Positions 40,716 to 50,944 of a DNA stretch of 64,000 bases are shown piece by piece. Under the pieces are notes generated by a model that saw only the letters and a program-made list of their open reading frames with translations, ran no database searches and was not told where the DNA came from. The stretch lies in NCBI RefSeq assembly GCF_022009635.1, contig NZ_CP091716.1, positions 1,875,001 through 1,939,000 on the forward strand. Direction: 5' to 3'. Made by a program: the position numbers and the translations under genes. Source of the DNA: Variovorax paradoxus. Lineage in GTDB: Bacteria > Pseudomonadota > Gammaproteobacteria > Burkholderiales > Burkholderiaceae_C. Every line of letters begins with the position of its first letter. Position 1 is the first letter of the stretch.

Positions 40716-41549
40716 ATGGAAATCAGCTCGATCGAGTTTCGCGGCCAGCTCGCCGTATGCGCCCGTGGCGCCGACGGCAGTAGCCTCACCGTGGCGCTGC
40801 ACGGCGCGCAAGTACTCTCCTGGATCACGGCCGACGGGGTGGAAAGGCTTTACCTGAGCCCGCGCGCCGTGTTCGACGGGCAGGCGGCCATCCGCGGCGG
40901 CGTGCCGATATGTTGCCCGCAATTCAACCAGCGCGGCATGCTGCCCAAACATGGTTTCATGCGCAATCTGCCTTGGGAAGCCGAAGCCGCCGGCATGCCC
41001 GGCACGCTCCGGCTCACGCTGCGCGACAGCGAAGCCACCCGCAAGCTCTGGCCGCATGCCTTCGAGGCGCGGCTCGAAGCCACCCTGGAAGCCGGCAAGC
41101 TGCGCACGGCGCTCACGCTGCTCAATACCGACAACGCGCCCTGGACCTTCGCCGCGGCGCTGCACACCTACCTGCGGGTCGACGACATCGCTCAGGTGCG
41201 GCTCGAAGGCCTGCAGGGTGCCAACCGCTGGGATTCGCTGCGCGACGATCGCCATGTGGAAACCGAGCCGGCGCTGCATTTCGACGCCGAATTCGACAGC
41301 GTCTATGCCGCGCCGCCCGAGCCGCTGCGGCTGGTTCAGCCCGCCGGCACCCTCGAGATCTCGCAAAGCGCCAGCTGCACCGAAACCGTGGTCTGGAACC
41401 CCGGTGCCGTGCTCGGTGCGAAACTCGCCGACATGCCCGAAGACGGCTATCGCCACATGCTCTGCGTCGAGGCGGCCCGCATCGACGAGCCGGTGCTGCT
41501 GGCACCCGGCGCCCAATGGCAGGGCTGGCAACAGCTTTGCGTTCTCTGA
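40716..41549 (+). CDS. D-hexose-6-phosphate mutarotase (YeaD-like)
   Basis: Aldose-1-epimerase superfamily protein of 277 residues. Family features: [49 protein letters not shown] with the active-site histidine, [12 protein letters not shown] with the second histidine, and LCVEAARI carrying the likely catalytic glutamate. Members interconvert anomers of glucose-6-phosphate and related sugars. Start at the ATG at 40716. It lies 19 bp upstream of hisF. Confidence 0.88.
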   Translation: MEISSIEFRGQLAVCARGADGSSLTVALHGAQVLSWITADGVERLYLSPRAVFDGQAAIRGGVPICCPQFNQRGMLPKHGFMRNLPWEAEAAGMPGTLRLTLRDSEATRKLWPHAFEARLEATLEAGKLRTALTLLNTDNAPWTFAAALHTYLRVDDIAQVRLEGLQGANRWDSLRDDRHVETEPALHFDAEFDSVYAAPPEPLRLVQPAGTLEISQSASCTETVVWNPGAVLGAKLADMPEDGYRHMLCVEAARIDEPVLLAPGAQWQGWQQLCVL

Positions 41550-41568
41550 TTCTTTTCCGGTTCATCCC

Positions 41569-42348
41569 ATGCTTGCCAAACGCATCATTCCCTGCCTCGA
41601 CGTCACCGGCGGCCGTGTCGTCAAGGGCGTCAACTTCCTCGAACTGCGCGACGCCGGCGATCCGGTCGAGATCGCGGCGCGCTACAACGCCCAGGGCGCG
41701 GACGAACTGACCTTCCTGGACATCACCGCCACCAGCGACGGCCGCGACCTGATCCTGCCGATCATCGAGGCCGTGGCCTCGCAGGTCTTCATTCCCCTGA
41801 CCGTGGGCGGCGGCGTGCGCACCGTGGCCGACGTGCGGCGGCTGCTCAACGCGGGCGCCGACAAGACCAGCTTCAACTCGGCCGCCATCGCCGACCCGAA
41901 CGTGATCGACGCCGCCTCGCAGAAATACGGCTCGCAGTGCATCGTGGTGGCCATCGACGCCAAGCGCCGCACGCCTGAAGAGGCCGCCACGCGCGGCGCC
42001 GGCTGGGACGTGTACAGCCACGGCGGGCGCAAGAACACCGGTCTCGATGCCGTCGAATGGGCCACCGAGATGGTCCGCCGCGGTGCCGGCGAGATCTTGC
42101 TGACCAGCATGGACCGCGACGGCACCAAGAGCGGCTTCGACCTGGCGCTGACCCGCGCGGTGAGCGACGCGGTCGGCGTGCCGGTGATCGCCTCGGGCGG
42201 CGTGGGCAATCTCGACGACCTGGCCGACGGCATCCAGAACGGCGGCGCCGACGCGGTGCTGGCCGCCAGCATCTTCCACTACGGTGAATACACGGTCGGG
42301 CAGGCCAAGGCCCGCATGGCCGAGCGCGGAATCCCTGTGCGCAGCTGA
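41569..42348 (+). CDS. hisF: Imidazole glycerol phosphate synthase, cyclase subunit
   Basis: TIM-barrel cyclase of 259 residues that forms IGP and AICAR with ammonia from HisH. The catalytic aspartates are in [19 protein letters not shown] and [15 protein letters not shown]. Phosphate loops [10 protein letters not shown] and [11 protein letters not shown] are visible. It restarts the histidine gene series after the block of four unrelated genes. Confidence 0.97.
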   Translation: MLAKRIIPCLDVTGGRVVKGVNFLELRDAGDPVEIAARYNAQGADELTFLDITATSDGRDLILPIIEAVASQVFIPLTVGGGVRTVADVRRLLNAGADKTSFNSAAIADPNVIDAASQKYGSQCIVVAIDAKRRTPEEAATRGAGWDVYSHGGRKNTGLDAVEWATEMVRRGAGEILLTSMDRDGTKSGFDLALTRAVSDAVGVPVIASGGVGNLDDLADGIQNGGADAVLAASIFHYGEYTVGQAKARMAERGIPVRS

Positions 42349-42385
42349 GCTTTAAGGGTCTTTTTCTATCCCTGACAATACCTCC

Positions 42386-42775
42386 ATGAATTGGCTCGAT
42401 GAAGTGAAGTGGGACGCGAACGGCTTGGTGCCGGTCATCGCGCAGGAACAGGGCAGCAACGACGTCCTGATGTTCGCGTGGATGAACCGCGAGGCGCTCG
42501 AAAAGACCGCTGAGCTGGGTCGCGCCGTGTATTTCAGCCGTTCGCGCAACAAGCTCTGGTTCAAGGGCGAGGAATCCGGCCACGTGCAGACCGTGCACGA
42601 GATCCGCCTCGATTGCGACAACGACGTGGTGCTGCTCAAGGTCACCCAGCTCGGCCACGAGCCCGGCATCGCCTGCCACACCGGCCGCCACAGCTGCTTC
42701 TTCAGCAAGTACGAGAACGGCAACTGGACCGTGGTCGAGCCCGTCTTGAAAGACCCGGAGTCGATCTACAAATGA
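42386..42775 (+). CDS. hisI: Phosphoribosyl-AMP cyclohydrolase
   Basis: Zinc- and magnesium-dependent ring-opening enzyme of 129 residues. Signature sequences: [34 protein letters not shown], the metal-binding [15 protein letters not shown] and the zinc cysteines in [13 protein letters not shown]. Separate from hisE, in contrast to the fused hisIE of enterics, with a 4-bp overlap. Confidence 0.96.
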   Translation: MNWLDEVKWDANGLVPVIAQEQGSNDVLMFAWMNREALEKTAELGRAVYFSRSRNKLWFKGEESGHVQTVHEIRLDCDNDVVLLKVTQLGHEPGIACHTGRHSCFFSKYENGNWTVVEPVLKDPESIYK

Positions 42776-43173
42776 TGGCCGCCGTGAACACCGAGATCTC
42801 CGATGCCCTTGCCCGACTGGCCGCCGTCATCGAGACGCGCCTGCCCGCGCAAGGCGGCGACCCCGAAAAAAGCTACGTTGCGCGCCTGCTGCACAAGGGG
42901 CCCGACGCCTTCCTCAAGAAGATCGGCGAGGAAGCCACCGAGGTCGTGATGGCCGCCAAGGACGCCGACCACGGCGGCGACCGTTCGAAAATAGTGAACG
43001 AAGTGGCCGACCTGTGGTTCCACACCATGGTGGCGCTGGCGCACTACGGCTTTTCGCCGGCCGACGTGGTGGCGGAACTGGAGCGCCGCGAAGGCACCAG
43101 CGGCATCGAGGAAAAAGCCCTGCGCAAGGTGCAGCAGCGCAGCAGCGAAGAAAAAGGCGGGGTATCCGGATGA
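42772..43173 (+). CDS. hisE: Phosphoribosyl-ATP pyrophosphatase
   Basis: All-alpha MazG-like pyrophosphohydrolase of 133 residues acting second in histidine synthesis. It shows [31 protein letters not shown] with the metal-binding EExxE pattern and [18 protein letters not shown] overlaps at both ends (hisI before, the membrane protein gene after). Confidence 0.95.
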   Translation: MMAAVNTEISDALARLAAVIETRLPAQGGDPEKSYVARLLHKGPDAFLKKIGEEATEVVMAAKDADHGGDRSKIVNEVADLWFHTMVALAHYGFSPADVVAELERREGTSGIEEKALRKVQQRSSEEKGGVSG

Positions 43174-43541
43174 GCGACATCACCACCATCGACGACTTCT
43201 CCTCGGGCAAGACGCCCGAGCAGATCGAGAGCTTGCGCCAGATCACGCTGGCGGTCTACGTGCTGTATGCGCTGTCGTGGTTCACCGGCGGCCTCACGGG
43301 CATCGTGGGCATCGTGCTGAACTACGTCAAGCGCGAAGACGCCGCGGGCACGCTCTACCAGAGCCATTTCACCTGGCAGATCCGCACCTTCTGGTGGGGA
43401 TTGTGCTGGTCCATCCTGGGGTTCATCACCATCTGGATCCTGGTCGGTTTTCCCATTCTCTTTGCCACGGCCGTGTGGATGATCTACCGGCTGGTCAAGG
43501 GATGGCTGAACTGGAGCGAACGCAAGCCCATGGCTGTCTGA
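43170..43541 (+). CDS. Small inner-membrane protein (DUF4870-like)
   Basis: A 123-residue protein with three hydrophobic segments ([64 protein letters not shown]) and a polar acidic N-terminus. The pattern, with a basic turn after helix 1 ([21 protein letters not shown]), matches DUF4870-type membrane proteins. It is fixed in the hisE-hinT interval in many Burkholderiales; function unknown. Confidence 0.8.
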   Translation: MSDITTIDDFSSGKTPEQIESLRQITLAVYVLYALSWFTGGLTGIVGIVLNYVKREDAAGTLYQSHFTWQIRTFWWGLCWSILGFITIWILVGFPILFATAVWMIYRLVKGWLNWSERKPMAV

Positions 43542-43543
43542 GC

Positions 43544-43903
43544 ATGTCACACGATCCCAACTGCATCTTCTGCAAAATCATCGAGGGCAAGATTCCCTCG
43601 CGCAAGGTCTACGAAGACGAAGACCTGTTCGGCTTTCACGACATCGCGCCGTGGGCGCCGGTGCACTTCATGCTGGTGCCCAAGAAGCACATCGCCTCGA
43701 TGGCCCAGCTGACGCCCGACGACGCGGCCCTCATGGGCAAGATCATGACCCTGGCACCCAAGCTGGCGCTGGAACAGGGCTGCAGGCCCTATCCGGAAGG
43801 CGGCTTCCGGGTCGTGGTCAACACGGGCGCCGAGGGTGGGCAGGAGGTCCAGCATCTCCATGTCCATGTCATGGGCGGTCCCCGGCCATGGCTTCGCGGC
43901 TGA
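43544..43903 (+). CDS. hinT: HIT-family nucleotide hydrolase (HinT-like)
   Basis: Histidine-triad protein of 119 residues that hydrolyses AMP-lysine and other purine nucleoside phosphoramidates. It has the zinc-type start CIFCKIIEGKIPSRKVYEDE, FHDIAPWAPVHFMLVPKKHI, and the triad QEVQHLHVHVMGG. Two bases after the stop of the membrane protein gene. Confidence 0.94.
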   Translation: MSHDPNCIFCKIIEGKIPSRKVYEDEDLFGFHDIAPWAPVHFMLVPKKHIASMAQLTPDDAALMGKIMTLAPKLALEQGCRPYPEGGFRVVVNTGAEGGQEVQHLHVHVMGGPRPWLRG

Positions 43904-43968
43904 GCCGCATTAAGCCAAACTGTCACATTACGCCCGACTAAAATCGGGCACATTCTTAGGAGTCTTCC

Positions 43969-44214
43969 ATGGGTTCTTTTTCTATCTGGCACTGGCTGAT
44001 CGTGCTGCTCGTCGTGGTCATGATCTTCGGCACCAAGAAGCTGCGGAACATGGGTTCGGACCTTGGTGGCGCCGTCAAGGGCTTCAAGGACGGCATGAAG
44101 GACGGCAGCTCGTCCGACGCCGCCGCTTCGTCGGCCCCTGCGCAGCAAGTGACGGGCCAGCCGGCCAACAGCGACAAGTCGACGATCGACGTCGAAGCGC
44201 GTCAGAAGTCCTGA
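43969..44214 (+). CDS. tatA: Sec-independent translocase subunit TatA
   Basis: TatA of 81 residues: short periplasmic N-terminus, membrane helix ([15 protein letters not shown]), the FGTKKL hinge, an amphipathic helix ([20 protein letters not shown]) and an Ala/Ser-rich tail. TatA oligomers form the pore for folded proteins bearing twin-arginine signals. First of tatABC. Confidence 0.96.
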   Translation: MGSFSIWHWLIVLLVVVMIFGTKKLRNMGSDLGGAVKGFKDGMKDGSSSDAAASSAPAQQVTGQPANSDKSTIDVEARQKS

Positions 44215-44227
44215 GCGCGGCCCGCAC

Positions 44228-44698
44228 GTGCTCGACCTCGGCATTGAGAAGCTGGCGCTGATCGGCGTCGTGGCGCTGATCGTCATCGGCCCGGAAAAGC
44301 TGCCGCGCGTGGCCCGCACCGTCGGCACCTTGCTCGGCAAGGCGCAGCGCTACGTCAACGACGTCAAGGCCGAAGTCAACCGCTCGATGGAGCTCGACGA
44401 ACTGCGCAAGATGAAGACCACCGTGGAGGATGCGGCGCGCGACGTCGAGCACAGCATCCACACCGGTGCGAGCGAATTCGAGAAGCAGTTCTCCGGGTCG
44501 GGCGAAACCCTCTCGGCGCTGGCCGAACCAGAGCCGCCACCGCCGCCCGAATACAAGCACCCGCGCAAGAACTGGCGCCTGAAGCAGGGCGCCACGCCGC
44601 AGTGGTACAAGGCGCGCAACGGCGTGCGCACCAAGGCGCTGTCGGGCGCCGCGCGCGTCGCGCGCTTCCGTCCGCACACGATCAACAAGATCAACTAG
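44228..44698 (+). CDS. tatB: Sec-independent translocase subunit TatB
   Basis: TatB of 156 residues, the signal-peptide receptor subunit working with Tat[34 protein letters not shown] is the conserved start (abridged at the helix), with the Glu in the membrane helix and the GPEKLP hinge, followed by a long amphipathic region. The start is a GTG at 44228, 13 bp after tatA. Confidence 0.95.
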   Translation: MLDLGIEKLALIGVVALIVIGPEKLPRVARTVGTLLGKAQRYVNDVKAEVNRSMELDELRKMKTTVEDAARDVEHSIHTGASEFEKQFSGSGETLSALAEPEPPPPPEYKHPRKNWRLKQGATPQWYKARNGVRTKALSGAARVARFRPHTINKIN

Positions 44699-44764
44699 CG
44701 CATCCACAACACCGCGTTCTGAGCGCGCCGCACGCCGGCCGACGTCACGCTTTCTTCTTTTCCA

Positions 44765-45577
44765 ATGGCCGATTCCGACAACAAGAACAAAGACAAAGAA
44801 GACGAGCTGGCGGGCACCGAGCAGCCGTTCGTGGCGCATCTGGTCGAGCTTCGCGACCGGTTGCTCTACTGTGTCTACGGGCTCGTGGTCGCCGGCATCC
44901 TGCTGGCCATCTGGCCGGGCCCCGGCGGGCTGATCGACCTGATCGCCATGCCGATCAAGGCCCACATGCCGCACGACGCGAAGCTCATCGCCATCGGAGT
45001 GTTCTCGCCGTTCTTCGTGCCGCTCAAGGTGTTGATGATGGCGGCCGTGCTGCTGGCGCTGCCCTGGCTCATGTACCAGGCGTGGATGTTCGTGGCGCCG
45101 GGCCTCTACAGCCACGAAAAGAAGTTCGCGCTGCCGCTGATCTTCTTCGGCAGCCTGCTGGCCTACGCCGGCATCGCCTTCGTGCAGCTCTTCGTGCTGG
45201 ACAAGATGTTCAGCTTCATCCAGCGTTTCGCGCCCGCCGCGGTGCAGGCGACGCCGGACATTTCCTCCTACGTCGAGGCCATTCTTTCGCTCTACATCGC
45301 GTTCGGCGTCGCCTTCCAGGTGCCGATCGTCGTGATGCTGCTGGTGCGCTTCGAGATGGTCACCATCGAGAAGCTGAAGTCGTTTCGCGGCTACTTCATC
45401 GTGGTGGCCTTCGTGGTGGCCGCCGTGCTGACCCCGCCCGACGTGGTGTCGCAGCTCGCCCTGGCCGTGCCGATGTGCCTGCTTTACGAGGTGGGCATCA
45501 TCGGCGCCAAGTATTTCGCCAGCAGCGGCAAGAAGCCGGAAGACGAAGAAAGCGCCGATTCGGCATCATCCAGCTGA
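44765..45577 (+). CDS. tatC: Sec-independent translocase subunit TatC
   Basis: Six-helix membrane core of the Tat receptor, 270 residues. The twin-arginine binding start is FVAHLVELRDRLLYC, with FFVPLKVLMMAAVLLALPWLMYQAWMFVAPGLYSHEKK containing the conserved family stretch. An acidic Lys/Asp-rich N-terminus precedes it and a Glu/Ser-rich tail follows. Its stop is followed after 39 bp by a structured repeat. Confidence 0.96.
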   Translation: MADSDNKNKDKEDELAGTEQPFVAHLVELRDRLLYCVYGLVVAGILLAIWPGPGGLIDLIAMPIKAHMPHDAKLIAIGVFSPFFVPLKVLMMAAVLLALPWLMYQAWMFVAPGLYSHEKKFALPLIFFGSLLAYAGIAFVQLFVLDKMFSFIQRFAPAAVQATPDISSYVEAILSLYIAFGVAFQVPIVVMLLVRFEMVTIEKLKSFRGYFIVVAFVVAAVLTPPDVVSQLALAVPMCLLYEVGIIGAKYFASSGKKPEDEESADSASSS

Positions 45578-45616
45578 TCCGCTGAATGGGATAGCCGCAG
45601 GCGATCCCAATGTCCA

Positions 45617-45712
45617 GAACACCGAGGAACCGGCTTAGCCGGGTCTCAGGTGTTGCCCCCGGTAGGGGGAAGGCGAAGCGGACACGAAGTGCCGCGCAGC
45701 CTGGGGGCGAGC
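45617..45712. repeat. Two-hairpin intergenic repeat, copy 1
   Basis: 96-bp element, nearly identical to 50358-50451. It holds three nested or adjacent inverted repeats. Hairpin 1 is AACACC..GAG..CCGGCT/AGCCGG..CTC..GGTGTT. An outer stem pairs GCCCCCGG with CCTGGGGGC. An inner hairpin is GCGG-A-CAC-GAA-GTG-CCGC. The element ends exactly one base before the TAG of the protease gene on the minus strand and probably serves as a bidirectional terminator-like structure between convergent genes. Confidence 0.8.
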
Positions 45713-46873
<1,161 letters not shown>

Positions 46874-47169
46874 GAAAACTTGCTGAAAAGACGTTCGGAG
46901 AGCGCCATTCCAGGCGCGGCACTGCCTCCGATTGTCCCTCAACGGCACTGTCCATAGACCGCGCCGGGCGGTCGAGATTGCGGCCGGTCGGCTGCGTGAA
47001 TCCGGGATAACCCCTAGTATTCCGGGTCGGTTCCGATCCGGACCGTGCTTTCCAGGCCTCCCGCGCTGCCCACCCGGCGGATGCGGCCAGGCGTTTCGTC
47101 GGCGCGCCGCCTCCCGTTCCCACCCGGTCTCGCGGACCGGTGCGCGCAGCAACGATATCTCCGTCAGCC

Positions 47170-48522
47170 ATGACCCCAGAAGCAACCCTCCCGGACGGCG
47201 CGCAGCCGGCGCCGGCACGCACGCTCGGCACGAGCGACTACAAGACCCTGGCCCTGTCCGCCCTCGGCGGCACGCTGGAGTTCTACGACTTCGTCATCTA
47301 CGTCTTCTTCGCCACCGTGCTGGGAGCGCTGTTCTTCCCGACGGACATGCCCGACTGGCTGCGGCAGCTGCAGACCTTCGGCATCTTCGCGGCCGGCTAC
47401 CTGGCGCGGCCGGTGGGCGGCATCGTCATCGCGCATTTCGGCGACATCTTCGGCCGCAAGCGCATGTTCACGCTGTCGATCTTCCTGATGGCGGCGCCCA
47501 CGCTGGTCATCGGCCTGCTGCCGACCTACGCGAGCATCGGCGTGGCGGCGCCGCTGCTGCTGTTGCTGATGCGCGTGCTGCAGGGCGCGGCCATCGGCGG
47601 CGAGATGCCGGGTGCCTGGGTGTTCGTGGGCGAGCATGTGCCGGCCAGGCGCTACGGTTTCGGCATCGGCATGCTGACCTCGGGCATCACCGGCGGCATC
47701 CTGCTGGGTTCGCTGATCGCGGTGGCCATCAACCGCCATTACTCGCCCGAGCAGGTGAGCGACTTCGCCTGGCGCATTCCGTTCATCCTGGGCGGGGTGT
47801 TCGGGCTGGTGTCGGTGTACCTGCGCCGCTTCCTGCATGAGACGCCCGTGTTCAAGGAGCTGGCCGGCCGCCGCAGCGTGGCGCGCGAACTGCCGCTGCG
47901 CACCGTGCTGCGCGAGCACCGCCTGGCCTGCGTGTACGTCGCGCTGCTGACCTGGGTGCTGTCGGCCGCCATCGTGGTGGTGGTGCTCTACACGCCCACC
48001 TACCTGCAGAAGGTGCACCACATCCCGGCCGCGCTGTCGCTGGAAGCCAATGCGCTGGCCACGCTGACCCTGACGCTGGGCTGCATGCTCGCGGGCTGGG
48101 CCAGCGACCGTTTCGGCACGCGCACGGTGATGCTGGTGGGCTGGGGCGGACTGTTCGCGACCGCCTACCTTTTCTACACCGGCCTGCCCGGCACGCCGGC
48201 CACGCTGTTCTGGCACTACGGGCTGGTCGGCCTGTTCGTGGGCACCATCGCCACGGTGCCGATCGCGGGCGTGCGCGCGTTCCCGGCGCCGGTGCGGTTC
48301 ACCGGGCTTTCGTTCGCCTACAACATGTCTTATGCCGTCTTCGGCGGGCTCACGCCGGTGATCCTCACGCTCTGGCTGCAGCACGACACCATGGCGCCCG
48401 CGCACTACGTGGCGGTGCTGGCGGCGCTGGGCTTCCTGCTCGCGCTCCTGCCCCTTGCCGTGCGCGGCCATGCCATGCGCGACGGCGTGGCGCCCGCGGG
48501 GCGCGCGACAATGTCGCGATGA
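47170..48522 (+). CDS. MFS transporter, metabolite:H+ symporter (MHS) family
   Basis: Proton-coupled symporter of 450 residues with 12 helices. MHS hallmarks are LGGTLEFYDFVIYVFFATVLGALFFP in helix 1 and the loop 2-3 motif HFGDIFGRKRMFTLSIF, followed by RVLQGAAIGGEMPGAWVFVGEHVP. Relatives carry dicarboxylates, proline/betaine or citrate; the substrate here is open. ATG at 47170. The 4-bp overlap with the Nif3 gene suggests co-transcription. Confidence 0.88.
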   Translation: MTPEATLPDGAQPAPARTLGTSDYKTLALSALGGTLEFYDFVIYVFFATVLGALFFPTDMPDWLRQLQTFGIFAAGYLARPVGGIVIAHFGDIFGRKRMFTLSIFLMAAPTLVIGLLPTYASIGVAAPLLLLLMRVLQGAAIGGEMPGAWVFVGEHVPARRYGFGIGMLTSGITGGILLGSLIAVAINRHYSPEQVSDFAWRIPFILGGVFGLVSVYLRRFLHETPVFKELAGRRSVARELPLRTVLREHRLACVYVALLTWVLSAAIVVVVLYTPTYLQKVHHIPAALSLEANALATLTLTLGCMLAGWASDRFGTRTVMLVGWGGLFATAYLFYTGLPGTPATLFWHYGLVGLFVGTIATVPIAGVRAFPAPVRFTGLSFAYNMSYAVFGGLTPVILTLWLQHDTMAPAHYVAVLAALGFLLALLPLAVRGHAMRDGVAPAGRATMSR

Positions 48523-49292
48523 GCACCACCCGCCACGAACTGCTTCACGCATTCGACCTGCTGCTCGCCCCCGGGCGCTTCAAGGATTACGGACCCAACG
48601 GCCTTCAGGTCGAGGGGCGCACCGTGGTCCGCAAGATCGTCTCGGGCGTGACCGCCAGCCGCGCCTTGATCGAAGCCGCCATCCGCGCCGAAGCCGACGC
48701 CATCTTCGTCCACCACGGCCTGTTCTGGCGCGGCCAGAGCGGCTGCGTCACCGGCTGGATGAAACAGCGCCTGGGCCTGCTGCTCGGCCACGACATCAAC
48801 CTGTTCGCCTACCACCTGCCGCTCGACGCGCACCCTGAGTTGGGCAACAACGCGCAGCTTGGCCTGCAACTGGGGCTCGTGGCCCATCCTGGCGCCACCG
48901 GGCGCTTCGGCGAGCAGGAGCTGGGTTTCCTGGGCACGCGCGAGAACGGCGAGGGCTTTGCCGATGCCAAGGCGCTTGCCACCCATGTGGAGGGCGTGCT
49001 GAAGCGGCCCGTCACGCTGCTCGATACCGCGCAGCGTCCCATCAAGACCGTCGCCTGGTGCACGGGCGGCGCCCAGGGCTATTTCGAGGCCGCCATCGCG
49101 GCCGGGGCAGACGCCTTCATCACCGGCGAGATCTCGGAACCCCAGGCCCACTACGCACGCGAGATGGGTGTGGCCTTCCTGGCCTGCGGTCACCATGCCA
49201 CCGAGCGCTACGGCGCCCAGGCGGTGGCCGGGCACGTGGCGGCGCAGCTCGGGCTGACGCACGAGTTCATCGACATCGACAACCCCGCATGA
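48519..49292 (+). CDS. Nif3-like dinuclear metal centre protein (YbgI family)
   Basis: A 257-residue member of the Nif3/YbgI family. Metal-binding and family motifs: FKDYGPNGLQVEGR at the start, FVHHGLFWRGQ with the His pair, the second half with ITGEISEPQAHYAREM, and GHHATERYGAQ at the end. The family forms hexameric rings with two-metal sites; YbgI members are proposed GTP cyclohydrolase-1-like proteins, but function is unsettled. Overlaps pdxA by 4 bp. Confidence 0.92.
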   Translation: MSTTRHELLHAFDLLLAPGRFKDYGPNGLQVEGRTVVRKIVSGVTASRALIEAAIRAEADAIFVHHGLFWRGQSGCVTGWMKQRLGLLLGHDINLFAYHLPLDAHPELGNNAQLGLQLGLVAHPGATGRFGEQELGFLGTRENGEGFADAKALATHVEGVLKRPVTLLDTAQRPIKTVAWCTGGAQGYFEAAIAAGADAFITGEISEPQAHYAREMGVAFLACGHHATERYGAQAVAGHVAAQLGLTHEFIDIDNPA

Positions 49293-50332
49293 GCGCAGTG
49301 AACAGCCCCATCGCCATCACCCTGGGCGACCCCGCGGGCATCGGCCCCGAGATCATCGCCAAGGCTTTCCGCGAGGCGCCGGATGCCACGCGTGGCGCCT
49401 TCGTGGCCGGCGACGTCGGCACGATGCGCCAGGCCTCCCAGGCGCTGGCCGCGCCGGGAGAACTGGCGTGGCCGGTGCTGGAGATCGAATCCGTCGCCGA
49501 GGTTGCCACCGTGCCGCCGCGCTGCATCCCGGTGCTGCAGGTCATCGCGCCGCCTTCGGGCATCGAGATAGGGCAGGTCAGCGCCGAGGCCGGCCGCGTG
49601 GCGGGCGAATGCGTGGTCTGGGCCGCGCGGGCCGCGTTGCGCGGCGAGGTGGCCGCCATCGTGACCGCGCCGCTGCACAAGGAGGCGCTGTCCGCCGCTG
49701 GCTTTCCGTATCCCGGCCATACCGAATTGCTGCAGGCCGAGGCCGCCGCGCACCTGGGCCGCACCGTGGCCGACGTGCCGGTGCGCATGATGCTGGCCAA
49801 CGACGAGTTGCGCACCGTGCTCGTCAGCATTCATGTGTCGCTGCGCCAGGCCATCGAGGCGGTCCGCTTCGAGGGCGTGCTCGAGACGCTGCGCATCACG
49901 CACCGCGCGTTGACCCATGCGCTGGGCCGCATGCCGCGCATCGGCGTGGCGGGCCTGAACCCGCATGCGGGGGAGGGCGGCCTTTTCGGCTCGGAGGAGC
50001 GGGAGGTCATCGTGCCGGCCATCGAGGCCGCGCGCGCCGAAGGCATTGACGCCCATGGGCCCTATGCGCCCGACACCGTGTTCATGCGCGCGCGCGCCAA
50101 GGGCGGCGTGCCGTCCAGCGGCGAGTTCGACGTGGTGATTGCGATGTACCACGACCAGGGCCTGATCCCGGTCAAGTACCTGGGCGTGGAGAAGGGCGTG
50201 AACGTGACGCTGGGGCTGCCGCTGGTGCGCACCAGCCCCGATCACGGCACCGCGTTCGACATCGCGGGCACGGGGCAGGCCGATGCGTCCAGCCTCGTCG
50301 AGGCATTGCGCATGGCCCGTCGGCTGAGCTGA
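49289..50332 (+). CDS. pdxA: 4-hydroxythreonine-4-phosphate dehydrogenase
   Basis: NAD-dependent enzyme of pyridoxal 5'-phosphate synthesis (DXP-dependent route), 347 residues. Recognised by IAITLGDPAGIGPEIIAKAF, APLHKEALSAAGFPYPGHTELLQ with the zinc histidine, GLNPHAGEGGLFGSEE, and AMYHDQGLIPVKYLG with further metal ligands. Start at the ATG at 49289, overlapping the Nif3 gene. Confidence 0.95.
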   Translation: MSAVNSPIAITLGDPAGIGPEIIAKAFREAPDATRGAFVAGDVGTMRQASQALAAPGELAWPVLEIESVAEVATVPPRCIPVLQVIAPPSGIEIGQVSAEAGRVAGECVVWAARAALRGEVAAIVTAPLHKEALSAAGFPYPGHTELLQAEAAAHLGRTVADVPVRMMLANDELRTVLVSIHVSLRQAIEAVRFEGVLETLRITHRALTHALGRMPRIGVAGLNPHAGEGGLFGSEEREVIVPAIEAARAEGIDAHGPYAPDTVFMRARAKGGVPSSGEFDVVIAMYHDQGLIPVKYLGVEKGVNVTLGLPLVRTSPDHGTAFDIAGTGQADASSLVEALRMARRLS

Positions 50333-50357
50333 AAGCGAGAGCCGCCGGGGCTTTCAG

Positions 50358-50451
50358 GAACACCGAGGAACCGGCTCTGCCGGGCCTCTGGTGTTGCCCC
50401 CGGTAGGGGGTAGGCGAAGCGACACGAAGTGCGCGCAGCCTGGGGGCGAGC
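50358..50451. repeat. Two-hairpin intergenic repeat, copy 2
   Basis: 94-bp copy of the element at 45617-45712. It starts 25 bp after the pdxA stop and ends 5 bp before the mscL stop. Relative to copy 1 it lacks one G and one C on opposite sides of the inner hairpin (GCG-A-CAC-GAA-GTG-CGC), and the loop of hairpin 1 differs while the stem is kept. Orientation relative to the right-hand convergent gene is the same as in copy 1. Confidence 0.8.
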
Positions 50452-50456
50452 AACAG

Positions 50457-50885
50457 TTATCGCTTGAGGCTATCGCGAATTTCGCGCAGCAGTATCACGT
50501 CTTCGGGCGTTGCGGGGGCGGCGGCCGGTGCCGGCTCTTCGCTGCGCTTGAGGCGGTTGATCTGCTTGACCATCATGAAGATGATGAAGGCGAGGATCAC
50601 GAAGTTGACCGCGATGGTGATGAAGTTGCCGTAGGCCAGCACGGGCACGCCGGCCTTCTTCAGGTCGGCCAGCGTGTTCGCCACGCCGGCCGGTGCGGTG
50701 CCCAGCACCACGTAGAGGTTGGAGAAGTCGAGCTTCCCGAACACCAGGCCCACCAGCGGCATGATGATGTCGGCCACGAGCGAATCGACGATCTTGCCGA
50801 ACGCGCCGCCGATGATCACGCCGACCGCCAGGTCGATGACGTTGCCCTTGACGGCAAATTCCTTGAATTCACTGAGGATGCTCAT
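50457..50885 (-). CDS. mscL: Large-conductance mechanosensitive channel
   Basis: Emergency osmotic release channel of the inner membrane, 142 residues and pentameric in known members. It has the amphipathic N-terminus [38 protein letters not shown] (abridged), a periplasmic loop, the second helix ([23 protein letters not shown]) and the C-terminal charged cluster and helix ([14 protein letters not shown]). Normal length. Confidence 0.96.
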   Translation of the reverse strand: MSILSEFKEFAVKGNVIDLAVGVIIGGAFGKIVDSLVADIIMPLVGLVFGKLDFSNLYVVLGTAPAGVANTLADLKKAGVPVLAYGNFITIAVNFVILAFIIFMMVKQINRLKRSEEPAPAAAPATPEDVILLREIRDSLKR

Positions 50886-50944
50886 GATTCAAAAGGCTGC
50901 TGGAGCTCTGCTGTTGAAGGAGAGCCGAGTATGCCCGCGATTGT

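Noticed and set aside
39261..41531. Minus-strand open frame running upstream from the solute-binding protein across the symporter and mutarotase genes
   Set aside because: Only the part up to 39260 (or 39278) is real. The rest is a shadow of the symporter gene in another frame and of the mutarotase on the other strand.
37142..41568. The block inside the his genes considered as a genomic island
   Set aside because: No integrase, tRNA, direct repeats or visible composition change; better explained as a rearrangement.
46874..47169. Divergent gap between the HtrA-type protease and the MHS transporter searched for a small RNA or gene
   Set aside because: No open frame with a ribosome site and no hairpin with a T-tract; nothing beyond presumed promoters could be supported.
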